A stretch of DNA of 64,000 bases, from the NCBI GenBank assembly GCA_964624145.1, contig CAZUXT010000014.1:1-64000 (forward strand). Reading direction: 5' to 3'. A model generated the notes under the pieces. The model worked only from the letters and a program-made list of their open reading frames with translations. It was not told the origin of the DNA and did no database searches. Origin of the DNA: WJMT01 sp964624145. GTDB taxonomy: Bacteria > Acidobacteriota > Aminicenantia > Aminicenantales > Aminicenantaceae. Within the stretch, counting starts at the first letter, position 1. Each line of letters begins with the position of its first letter. The translations under genes were made by a program, and so were the position numbers. Shown piece after piece: positions 25,980 to 33,675 of the stretch.

Positions 25980-26870
25980 ATGCACAAAAAATATTTATCT
26001 TTAATCATTATTCCGCATAGAAAAGGCAGACAGAGAACCTACTCTTTTACTAAAAAGGCGATTCATATAACAGCAGGAGTCACAGCCTTTGTTTTTGTCG
26101 TTCTTACGTTTTTTCTCATTGATTATTTTCTCATGAACGGAACACGGAGCAAGTACAAAAAATTACTGGTTGACTATGAGCAGCAGGGAGTGACTCTGGC
26201 CCAGTATAGAGATTCCATAGACAGCCTGAACGCAAAAATTCATGATTTAGAGGGATACGCAAAAAAATTGAATGTTATGGCGGGATTCAAGGCAGAAGAT
26301 ATGATTGAAGGAGAGCCCGGAGTCGGCGGGAACAGTGATGATCCGGAACAGGTCCTCAGTGAAGCTCAAAATGACCTGTCCCAGTTGGATGAGCTGGGGG
26401 AAAAAGCCGAAGGAATCAATAAAAATTTTGATGTTCTGAACAATCATTTTGAGAACCAAAAATTAGAATTGGCCCAGACTCCCAGCATCGTGCCCACTCA
26501 GGGTTACTGGTCTTCTTCCTATGGATGGAGGGATGACCCATTCACCGGAAAAAGGACCTTTCACCGGGGAGTGGATATTGCCACTCAAACCGGGAATCCC
26601 GTGCTTGCCACTGCTGATGGCATCGTGATCCAGACAAAGAGTGACAAAATAGGGGGGAGGACAATAAAAATAAGCCATCCGAAAACAGGTTTTGTTACAG
26701 TCTACTGCCATCTCAGCAAATATCTGGTAAAGCCCGGCCAGAGAGTGAAAAGAGGGGATACCATTGGGTTGATCGGATCAACAGGTAGAGCAAGAGGACC
26801 CCATGTTCATTATGAAGTCCGCCTTGATGGGAAGGCTTTGAATCCCTGGTATTACATTCTCGACAACTAA
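25980..26870 (+). CDS. M23-family (LytM-like) membrane-anchored peptidase
   Basis: A 296-residue protein with a basic N-terminus, one transmembrane helix (about residues 24-48), a coiled-coil stretch and a C-terminal peptidase_M23 domain. Zinc ligands are visible in FHRGVDIA (HxxxD) and HVHYEV (HxH), and GYWSSSYGWRDDPFTGKRTFH is the usual domain entry. Such proteins cleave peptidoglycan cross-bridges, or activate amidases when degenerate; the intact ligands here favour activity. The frame is open from TTG 25959, but ATG 25980 preceded by GAAGGA is preferred. Expected to act in the periplasm. Downstream lies a repeat-rich spacer and the convergent fmt gene. Confidence 0.9.
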   Translation: MHKKYLSLIIIPHRKGRQRTYSFTKKAIHITAGVTAFVFVVLTFFLIDYFLMNGTRSKYKKLLVDYEQQGVTLAQYRDSIDSLNAKIHDLEGYAKKLNVMAGFKAEDMIEGEPGVGGNSDDPEQVLSEAQNDLSQLDELGEKAEGINKNFDVLNNHFENQKLELAQTPSIVPTQGYWSSSYGWRDDPFTGKRTFHRGVDIATQTGNPVLATADGIVIQTKSDKIGGRTIKISHPKTGFVTVYCHLSKYLVKPGQRVKRGDTIGLIGSTGRARGPHVHYEVRLDGKALNPWYYILDN

Positions 26871-27073
26871 CCTTCCTGGTTATTCATAAAAGCTGCCGAT
26901 AAGACATTTAAATTCGTACCTGTTCTATAGATTTTTATAATTCTTTAAGAAACCATCTGAGATTAATGCGTTTCTTGATGTTTATACTCCAATTTTATTA
27001 TCGGCAGCTTTTCCCCTTCGGGCGAGCCGATCTCACGGCATCTGCTTTGTTGCAGGGCATTCGCGGTGAAGGA
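26871..27073 (+). repeat. Family C element, copy 1: locus-specific inverted repeat plus conserved tail
   Basis: It begins with a B-type motif (CCTGGTTATTCATAAAA). A perfect 15-base inverted repeat AAAAGCTGCCGATAA (26888-26902) and TTATCGGCAGCTTTT (26998-27012) encloses 95 bases, with an inner AAGAAAC/GTTTCTT stem. It is followed by a tail (about 27021-27073) containing AGCCGATCTCACGGCATCTG and GCGGTGAAGGA. The tail recurs at 41304-41356, but the inverted repeat there has a different sequence. A family A copy follows directly. Confidence 0.75.
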
Positions 27074-27076
27074 GGA

Positions 27077-27264
27077 TGAAGTTCAGGTATGGCCTGTGCT
27101 CCCTTCAGATTTTTAACGCCATTCTACTTCGTTTTTCTCGGCGCTTGCGTAACTCCCCCCGTCCGTGGGTCAGACATACTCAGCGCCCGGCTTCGCCGGA
27201 TACCCTCGAAAAGCCTCATCCGAAGGCTAAATCTTCAATGTCGCCACGTCCACACCTGAATTTC
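27077..27264 (+). repeat. Family A intergenic element, copy 4 (forward)
   Basis: Ends are TGAAGTTCAGGTATGG and CCACACCTGAATTTC, complementary apart from wobble-type differences. It belongs to the CGTTTTTCTCGG/CCTCGAAAAG subfamily and has the hairpin CCCGGCTTCGCCGG. It stops two bases before the fmt stop codon, so it occupies the convergent M23/fmt spacer together with the family C element. Confidence 0.88.
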
Positions 27265-27265
27265 T

Positions 27266-28201
27266 TTATTCGAAGGTGTCTCCGGGCATTATCCGGGCTC
27301 CCAAGGAAAACGAGTGAGCGCTCATGACCTTTTTGTTTTCAGGCTGAAGTTTTTCGATCAAAAGAAGTGTGTTCCCTCCGCAGCCCACAGTGATTCCTTT
27401 TTCATCAATGTTTATGATTTCTCCCGGCGTGACAGGCTTTTCTGATTTCTGATTCAGATTTTTTACATTGGTTATTTTCATGCGTTTTTTATTAAAGAAA
27501 GTGAATGATGAGGGCCATGGGAAAAAAGCTCTCACCTGATTGTAAATGGATTCAGCGTCTTTTTCCCATTTTATCCTTCCGTCGTCTTTGCTGATGAGAG
27601 GGGCATAGGTGGCCTTGGTATGATCTTGAGGTTCGGGCTGGATCATTTCTATTTTAGATAAGGTCTCAACAAGAAAGGGGGCTGCCAGTTCAGCCAGCCG
27701 TTCTTCGAGCTTCATAGAATTTTCATCCGGACGAATCCGCACTGTTTTCCTTGCTAAAATATCCCCCTGGTCCATTTTTTCATTAAGACGGAAAAGCGTG
27801 ATCCCTGTTTTTTTTTCTCCGCTCAGCAGTGCCCACTGTACAGGAGAGGCACCTCTGTATTTTGGAAGGTATGAAAAATGGATATTGATAGAGTCATTTT
27901 TAGGAAGGTATATGATCTCAGAGGGGATGATTTGACCGTAAGCGACCACCACATTAATATCCGGATTTATCTTTTTCAATTCGTCAAAACATTCCTTGTC
28001 TTTCCTGATTTTTGCGGGCTGCAGAGCAGGTATTTTATTTTTTTCAGCAAATTTTTTCACAGGGCAGGGTTTGAGGTTTCGGCCCCGGCCGGAAGGTTTG
28101 TCAGGCTGGGTGATGACAAGAGGAATGGAATGACCGGCTCGTAAAAGGGCTTTGAGTGAAGGAATCGCTGTTTGAGGGCTGCCGAAAAATACAATGTTCA
28201 T
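27266..28201 (-). CDS. fmt: Methionyl-tRNA formyltransferase
   Basis: Formylates Met-tRNA(fMet) using 10-formyltetrahydrofolate, needed for bacterial translation initiation. The 311-residue protein starts IVFFGSPQTAIPSLKALL and has the catalytic Asn-His pair in NIHFSYLPKYRGASPVQWALL, with the folate-binding aspartate in KMDQGDIL. The C-terminal OB-like tRNA-binding domain follows (VRAFFPWPSSFT onward). The start ATG 28201 overlaps the def stop by four bases (ATGA), so def and fmt are translated in tandem, the common bacterial arrangement. Confidence 0.97.
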   Translation of the reverse strand: MNIVFFGSPQTAIPSLKALLRAGHSIPLVITQPDKPSGRGRNLKPCPVKKFAEKNKIPALQPAKIRKDKECFDELKKINPDINVVVAYGQIIPSEIIYLPKNDSINIHFSYLPKYRGASPVQWALLSGEKKTGITLFRLNEKMDQGDILARKTVRIRPDENSMKLEERLAELAAPFLVETLSKIEMIQPEPQDHTKATYAPLISKDDGRIKWEKDAESIYNQVRAFFPWPSSFTFFNKKRMKITNVKNLNQKSEKPVTPGEIINIDEKGITVGCGGNTLLLIEKLQPENKKVMSAHSFSLGARIMPGDTFE

Positions 28202-28719
28202 TGTTTTTTAAATTTCTTTCTGACAATGCTTTTCTTCAGCGGAGAAAGATGGTCAATGAAGAGGATCCCATTGATATGATCGACTTCATGACTTATGACT
28301 CTGGCCAGAAGGCCTTCTGCTTCTATTCTTTTTTCTTTTCCAGTAAGGTCGTATCCGGTGCATTCAAGACGAAGCGAGCGGGGAACATTTTCATTTATTC
28401 CCGGTACTGAGAGACACCCTTCTTCAGCCGTATCCTGTCCTTCCTTATGAGTTATTTTTGGATTTATAAGAACGATGAGATCTTCTTTTTTCTCTCCTAC
28501 GGAAAGGTCAACGGTTATAAGTCTTATGCTTTTGTTGATTTGAGGCGCGGCCAGTCCTATTCCAGGGGCGGAGTACATGGTAAAGATCATGTCCTCAGCT
28601 ATCTTTATTATGTCATCTGTAATGTTTTTAATTTCAGCTGCTCTTTTTCTGAGAACCGGATTTCCATAGGTGATGATATCCAGTTTATTCTTGGCTTCTG
28701 TGTCTTTAGAATCTTTCAT
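28198..28719 (-). CDS. def: Peptide deformylase
   Basis: Removes the N-formyl group from nascent proteins, the counterpart of Fmt. The 173-residue metalloenzyme shows the three family motifs in order: GIGLAAPQI, EEGCLSVPG with the metal-binding cysteine, and ISHEVDHINGILFIDHL with the HExxH-type ligands and catalytic Glu. ATG 28719 is a clear start, and the C-terminus is lysine-rich. It overlaps fmt by four bases. The upstream PqqD-like gene is 29 bases away on the same strand. Confidence 0.97.
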   Translation of the reverse strand: MKDSKDTEAKNKLDIITYGNPVLRKRAAEIKNITDDIIKIAEDMIFTMYSAPGIGLAAPQINKSIRLITVDLSVGEKKEDLIVLINPKITHKEGQDTAEEGCLSVPGINENVPRSLRLECTGYDLTGKEKRIEAEGLLARVISHEVDHINGILFIDHLSPLKKSIVRKKFKKQ

Positions 28720-28748
28720 AACATACTTATTCTATCAGAATTTTCGTT

Positions 28749-29096
28749 TTATTTGAATGCGATGAAATGGTTTCTGTCGAGATCCTGCACGAATAAGGAT
28801 ACCCTGTCCAGAACAGGTTCTGCATCATCTCCGAATTTTTCCCTGTGCAGCCGGGCGATCTCTTTGACATTTTTTTCCCCGTCGCAATTTTTCCAGAAAA
28901 AACTTCCCATTTTATCCAATTTGACCTTGTAGAAAGGACGTTTCATCCTCGGCAGAATATATTTGACCAGGAACTTGTTTTTGAATTTTGGCTTTAAAAG
29001 GATGACTTTACCCTGATCATCGCTCTTCCATTGGATGTTTCTTATCGGGATCAGCTCAAGAAGATTTACCTCTTTATTTTCTTTCTCCATGTTCAC
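28749..29096 (-). CDS. PqqD-family protein
   Basis: A 115-residue protein whose central region, VKLDKMGSFFWKNCDGEKNV, followed by EIARLHREKFGDDAEPVLDRV, fits the PqqD / RiPP recognition element fold (LDExGxxxWxLCDGxxTVxEI pattern). PqqD-like domains bind leader peptides of ribosomally made peptides and hand them to modifying enzymes. No precursor peptide, radical SAM maturase or ATP-grasp gene is adjacent, so a RiPP role is not supported here. It starts inside the 3' end of the OPT transporter gene (overlap about 23 bases) and is probably co-transcribed with it. Function is unknown. Confidence 0.75.
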   Translation of the reverse strand: MNMEKENKEVNLLELIPIRNIQWKSDDQGKVILLKPKFKNKFLVKYILPRMKRPFYKVKLDKMGSFFWKNCDGEKNVKEIARLHREKFGDDAEPVLDRVSLFVQDLDRNHFIAFK

Positions 29097-31059
29097 CTGA
29101 TTCGACCATCTTTTTGTAGGGGAAATAGATCAGGATAAATCCAAGCACTATGAATATGAGCAGTCCTAACCAGGGATTGCTCAGAGATTCGGGGAGAGTG
29201 AGTTTGGCCCCTTTTAAGGCAGCGGTTATGATCCCCATAAGCGCCTGTCCTGCTATCAAGCCCGATGCCAGCAGCAGTCCTATATTTTCTATGATCTCTT
29301 TCCCTTTTTCATTGGGTTTTTTCCTTTTGGCCAAACTCCCCACAAAATATTTCACCACGCCACCGAAAAATATACAGGCCGTGGAACGGAAGGGAAGATA
29401 CATGCCCACAGCGATCAGCATGGGAGAGGGAGAACCGATGAGAATAAGGACGACTGCCAAAAGCATTCCCGCTATGACCAACGGCCAGGCCATTTCTCCG
29501 CCCACAATGCCTTTGGCCATGGTCGCCATAAGTCCGGCCTGGGGGGCGGGAAGGGTTTCACTCCCGATGCCTATGGTGTTGTGAAGAAGCTGCAGGGAAA
29601 AGGTGAGCGTGACTCCGGCAGCGATAACTCCTATGATGCCTCCGATCTGCATCCTCCAGGGAGTACCTCCAAGTATATGACCGACTTTCCAGTCCTGTAT
29701 CATATCCCCGGCCACGCCAGCCACACAGCACACCACGGCTGCTACACCTATGACGGCTGCGATTCCGGCTTCTCCGGTCTGCCCCATTAAGAGCATCATG
29801 AGCGCAGCGATGAGAAGAGTGGTCAGTGTCAATCCGGAAATGGGGTTTGATGAGGAACCGATGATTCCGACTAAATAGCCTGCCACTGCGGCAAATAAAA
29901 GGCCCATAACGATCATGACCAGGGCTGAGACCAGTGATGAGCCGATGCTCCTGGTAAACAGGTTATAGAGGAAGACCATGGGAATGATCAAGGCTACAAT
30001 GGAAATAATAATCGATGGAAAAGGAAGGTCTTTATCTGTTCGGGGAAGATCGGATGCCCCTTCTGACCGTGCTTTTTTTACATCCGCAAAAGAGCGTCCG
30101 ATGCCGGTAGCCAGGTTTTTACGCATTTTAAACAGGGTATAAAAAGCCCCTACGAGCATGGCTCCCACAGCTATGGGTTTTATTTGAGCGTTGTATGCAG
30201 AAATAGCTATTTCAGACCAGGAGCTGAGGTCTTGCGCCACAATGGTCTTGAGTTCTCCGCTTATGAAAAGCAGGATAGGCATGAGGAACATCCATCCCAG
30301 GACACCTCCTGAAAAAGTGAGAGCCGCTAATTTGGGTCCTATGATGTATCCTACTCCGGTGAGAGCGGCATTGGCAGCAGGAGATTCGATGAACATCCTT
30401 CCTTTAATGGAAGAGGTTTTGTATATTTCAACATTATCTTCGTTTAAGTATGTGATGCGGGACAGCCCCGGTATCTTAAAGACACTTTTGATATAAGGTT
30501 TTATGACCTGGATCCCGTTCTCACTGGTAAAAAATTCAATAAGACCTCCTAATCCCATGGACCAGAACATAAACTTGGCGTTTGACTTCGCTTCCTGTCC
30601 TGTCTTTACCATGGCAGCACAGGCCACACTTTCCGGAAAAGGAAGCGAGGCGTCTTCAACCAGGGTGCGTCGGACGAGAATTATGAGCAGAACGCCCAGA
30701 ATACCCCCTACCAGCATAAGCATGGTGGATTTGAAAACATCAAACTTCTGCCATACTCCTGACATGATGAATGCCGGGATTGTGAAAATAGCCCCAGCAG
30801 CCAGAGCTTCTCCAACAGCTCCTGTGGTACGGGCAAAATTCTCTTCTAAAATAGTTCCTTTTAACGGGCGAAGTATGGCCATGGAGATAACAGCGGCCGG
30901 AAATGTGGCAGCCACTGTCATTCCTGCCATGAGTCCCAGATAAGCGTTTGCTGCACCAAGGACAATAGCCATGATGATTCCTAAGAAAATAGCTTTGAAC
31001 GATATTTCTTTTATTGACTGGTCTGGAGATATGTAGGGTTTGTAGGTGTTATCGCTCAT
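29074..31059 (-). CDS. OPT-family oligopeptide transporter
   Basis: A 661-residue multi-pass membrane protein of the OPT superfamily, which imports small peptides or metal chelates with protons or other ions. Features are the NAYLGLMAGMTVAATFPAAV start, the GEALAAGAIFTIPAF segment, PFPESVACAAMV, and the GSSSNPISGLTL loop typical of bacterial members. Some 14-16 hydrophobic segments are visible. ATG 31059 has AAGGAGG upstream and an AT-rich promoter region shared divergently with mreB. The PqqD-like gene overlaps its 3' end. The substrate is unknown; peptide uptake would fit the peptidases in this window. Confidence 0.92.
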   Translation of the reverse strand: MSDNTYKPYISPDQSIKEISFKAIFLGIIMAIVLGAANAYLGLMAGMTVAATFPAAVISMAILRPLKGTILEENFARTTGAVGEALAAGAIFTIPAFIMSGVWQKFDVFKSTMLMLVGGILGVLLIILVRRTLVEDASLPFPESVACAAMVKTGQEAKSNAKFMFWSMGLGGLIEFFTSENGIQVIKPYIKSVFKIPGLSRITYLNEDNVEIYKTSSIKGRMFIESPAANAALTGVGYIIGPKLAALTFSGGVLGWMFLMPILLFISGELKTIVAQDLSSWSEIAISAYNAQIKPIAVGAMLVGAFYTLFKMRKNLATGIGRSFADVKKARSEGASDLPRTDKDLPFPSIIISIVALIIPMVFLYNLFTRSIGSSLVSALVMIVMGLLFAAVAGYLVGIIGSSSNPISGLTLTTLLIAALMMLLMGQTGEAGIAAVIGVAAVVCCVAGVAGDMIQDWKVGHILGGTPWRMQIGGIIGVIAAGVTLTFSLQLLHNTIGIGSETLPAPQAGLMATMAKGIVGGEMAWPLVIAGMLLAVVLILIGSPSPMLIAVGMYLPFRSTACIFFGGVVKYFVGSLAKRKKPNEKGKEIIENIGLLLASGLIAGQALMGIITAALKGAKLTLPESLSNPWLGLLIFIVLGFILIYFPYKKMVESGEHGERK

Positions 31060-31096
31060 AACGCCTCCTTAAAATAGTGTCTTGATATTATTTATT

Positions 31097-31125
31097 TATA
31101 TATATACCTTGATAAAAAAATGCAA
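31097..31125 (-). promoter_or_regulatory. Putative promoter of the OPT transporter gene
   Basis: On the minus strand TTGCAT (31125-31120) and TATATA (31102-31097) are 17 bases apart, about 38 bases before the OPT start. The region is an AT dinucleotide run, so chance matches are likely. Confidence 0.35.
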
Positions 31126-31207
31126 GAATAATTTCCTGAGAACTTTTTTTGTTTGCTTGTCATACGAATTTATGCTAAATAATTCTTATAAAAGGCGATG
31201 AAGTAAC

Positions 31208-32239
31208 ATGAGTTTAATACAATGGTTAAAGGAAAGGCTTTTTTGTGACCTGGCCATCGACCTTGGTACGGCTAATACGTTAGTCTTTCTTAGAGGGAAG
31301 GGAATCATTGTCCAGGAACCTTCCTTGGTCGTGGTCAATATAAGGACAGGTGATGTAGAGGCTGTAGGCACGAAAGCAAAGGAGATGCTTGGAAAAACGC
31401 CCAGCAGTGTAGCGACCATAAAACCGATGAGGGACGGTGTCATAGCTGATTTCGAGATTGCAGAAAAGATGCTTGATTATTTTATAAAAAAATCAACAAA
31501 CAACAAAACTTTTCTTCTCAGGCCAAGGATCGTCATTGGAATTCCGACCGGAATCACCCAGGTAGAAAGGCGTGCTGTCAAGGATGTGGCCTTAAGGGCC
31601 AAAGCATCTGAAGTCTATCTTATTGAACAGCCTATGTCTGCATCCATAGGAGCCGAGCTTCCTATTTCAGAGCCAACCGGAAACATGATTGTGGATATAG
31701 GAGGAGGGACTACTGATATTGCTGTGATTTCTCTGAACGGAATTGTGTACAATCATTCCATAAGAGTGGCTGGAAACGAGATGGATGAATCCATAATTCA
31801 GCATATAAAAAAGAAATACAACCTTCTCATCGGGGAGAGGACAGCCGAACAGGTCAAGATGCAGATAGGATCTGCGTATCCCCTGGATGAGCCCATGACT
31901 CTGGAGATAAAGGGGAGGGATTTGAGAGAGGGCATTCCAAAAACAATTGTGGTTGACGACCAGGAGATGAGAGAGGCTATTGAAGATGTTGTGGCTTCCA
32001 TTATCGAAGCGATAAAGATAGCTTTGGAAAAAACGCCTCCGGAGCTGTCAGCCGATATCATTGATAGAGGGATTGTCATTACAGGTGGAGGTTCTTTACT
32101 CAAGAATCTTGATAAGCGCATAAGAGAGGAAACCCAGCTCCCTGTTTTCATAACAGAAGATCCCCTTACCACAGTGGTTCTGGGAGCAGGGAAAATGCTG
32201 GATGATTTAGAGCTGCTTAGGAAGATTTCGCTCATATAA
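31208..32239 (+). CDS. mreB: Rod shape-determining protein MreB
   Basis: Actin-like ATPase that directs the elongasome and rod shape from the cytoplasmic face of the membrane. The 343-residue protein has the phosphate-1 motif DLGTANTLVF, phosphate-2 DIGGGTTDIAV and the adenosine motif ITGGGSLLKNLDKRI. The amphipathic N-terminus (MSLIQWLKERLF) fits membrane binding. First gene of mreB-mreC-mreD-mrdA-rodA, so the cells are probably rods. A weak TTGTCA-N17-TAATTC match lies at 31157-31185. Confidence 0.97.
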   Translation: MSLIQWLKERLFCDLAIDLGTANTLVFLRGKGIIVQEPSLVVVNIRTGDVEAVGTKAKEMLGKTPSSVATIKPMRDGVIADFEIAEKMLDYFIKKSTNNKTFLLRPRIVIGIPTGITQVERRAVKDVALRAKASEVYLIEQPMSASIGAELPISEPTGNMIVDIGGGTTDIAVISLNGIVYNHSIRVAGNEMDESIIQHIKKKYNLLIGERTAEQVKMQIGSAYPLDEPMTLEIKGRDLREGIPKTIVVDDQEMREAIEDVVASIIEAIKIALEKTPPELSADIIDRGIVITGGGSLLKNLDKRIREETQLPVFITEDPLTTVVLGAGKMLDDLELLRKISLI

Positions 32240-32251
32240 GATGCTATTTAT

Positions 32252-33088
32252 ATGTCTTCTTTTCTAAAAAGAAATAAAAACACTGCCATCCTTTTCTTAC
32301 TGATATTTTTCCATATGATTCTGATATCCGTTCAAGTTCCCAGGGGTGAAGAAGGAACTTATTTTGAAACGTTCATATTTGCTGTTTTTTCTCCTATCCA
32401 GCACGGGGTTGTCTCGGTATGCAAAGCCGTCAGCAATGCCTGGAGAGATTATTTTGATTTGCGAGAAGTCTATGTCCGGAATCAAAGACTTCTTAAAGAG
32501 GTCACTCAATTAAGACAGGAAAATACAGTGCTCAGAAATATGTTGAAAAAGTATGAAAAGGAAGAAAGTGTCAAAGAATTGCTGAGCGGTATTTCAGAAA
32601 ATCTCTTAAATGCCCGGATAATCGGATTTGATATGTCAAATGTGTTTAAGTCTGTTGTCATCAACAAGGGAAGTGCACAGGGATTAAAGAAAAATATGGT
32701 GGTCCTTGATGAGTCAGGGAATTTAGTCGGAAGAATCGTTTCTCCTGTCACATATAATCAAGCGACCGTTCAATTAATAACGGATAGTAAATCCGGCGTC
32801 AGTGTGGTAAAGCAGGATGGAGGCTCTCTTGGTATTCTGTCAGGGAATAACACAGAAATATGTGAAATGAAGTATATTCTTTCCACGGATGAAGATATCA
32901 GAGAAGGTGATATTCTTGTTACCACCGGCTATGACGGGATATTTCCGCCTTACCTGAAAGTAGGTCAAGTTTTATCCGTCCAGAGAACTCCCGAGTTGTT
33001 CAAAGAGATCAAAGTCAGTCCTTATTTCGGCGCTACTCAACTCCAACAGGTCGTTGTGCTCAGGTTGAATGCGAATGAAATTTTTTAA
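32252..33088 (+). CDS. mreC: Rod shape-determining protein MreC
   Basis: A 278-residue bitopic membrane protein with one N-terminal helix (about residues 10-26), a periplasmic coiled coil (QRLLKEVTQLRQENTVLRNMLK) and the paired beta-barrel MreC domain (VVINKGSAQGLKKNMVVLDESGNLVGRI). It bridges MreB/RodZ and the PBP2-RodA synthase in the periplasm. ATG 32252 follows mreB by 12 bases with no strong ribosome site, suggesting translational coupling. A 95-base spacer with a hairpin and a B motif separates it from mreD. Confidence 0.95.
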   Translation: MSSFLKRNKNTAILFLLIFFHMILISVQVPRGEEGTYFETFIFAVFSPIQHGVVSVCKAVSNAWRDYFDLREVYVRNQRLLKEVTQLRQENTVLRNMLKKYEKEESVKELLSGISENLLNARIIGFDMSNVFKSVVINKGSAQGLKKNMVVLDESGNLVGRIVSPVTYNQATVQLITDSKSGVSVVKQDGGSLGILSGNNTEICEMKYILSTDEDIREGDILVTTGYDGIFPPYLKVGQVLSVQRTPELFKEIKVSPYFGATQLQQVVVLRLNANEIF

Positions 33089-33106
33089 TGAAGCCGCGCA
33101 ACCGGT

Positions 33107-33183
33107 ATTGAAAAAATCTTGCAAATCATTGAAATGAAAATAATAATAGAAATACCGTTATTTTTATGGATAGGTCAGGTTAG
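33107..33183 (+). repeat. Hairpin and B-type motif in the mreC-mreD spacer
   Basis: The spacer contains CGGTATT (about 33112) complementary to AATACCG (about 33150), then a T-rich stretch and ATGGATAGGTCAGGTTAG, the right half of family B, ending directly at the mreD ATG. mreD has no clear ribosome site apart from AGGT/CAGG within this motif. Confidence 0.5.
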
Positions 33184-33675
33184 ATGAGAGATTATATAAA
33201 AGCGGTTTTAATAATAATCGTCTTATTTGTGGCACATACGGTCTTAGGAAAGATATCAAAAGAGATTCCTATGGCCCTTAATTTATTTACTATAATAGTG
33301 ATATATTTTGCCATATTAAAGGGAGAGATTTTTGGAGCTGTTACCGGTGCCATCTGTGGTCTCATACAGGATTCTTTTTCCTTTGGAGTATTCGGCGTGG
33401 CCGGACTGGCAACAACACTCATGGGTTATCTGGCGGGAACCATATCAAGAAAAATATACGTGATTTCGTTTTTTAAAAATTTCCTGTTTATTTCAATTTT
33501 AACCTTATTTCAACTGGTTATTTGGAGATGTATGCATTCTTTTGTTTTTACTGAACCTTTTTTTTCAGGGAGTATAGTGATTCTTTTTCAGCCATTTTTT
33601 AATGCTTTAGCAGGAAGTGCGTTCTTCCCGGTCTTTAGAAAATTTTTTAAATCTACCTCTGTGGATAGTCAATGA
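33184..33675 (+). CDS. mreD: Rod shape-determining protein MreD
   Basis: A 163-residue polytopic membrane protein of the elongasome. Five or so hydrophobic segments are visible, with the family's glycine-rich ALKGEIFGAVTGAICGLIQDSFSFGVFGVAGL-like centre (about residues 50-85). Motifs are poorly conserved in MreD, so the call rests on position between mreC and mrdA and on topology. Its stop overlaps the mrdA ATG as ATGA. The start directly follows a B-family repeat motif. Confidence 0.88.
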   Translation: MRDYIKAVLIIIVLFVAHTVLGKISKEIPMALNLFTIIVIYFAILKGEIFGAVTGAICGLIQDSFSFGVFGVAGLATTLMGYLAGTISRKIYVISFFKNFLFISILTLFQLVIWRCMHSFVFTEPFFSGSIVILFQPFFNALAGSAFFPVFRKFFKSTSVDSQ

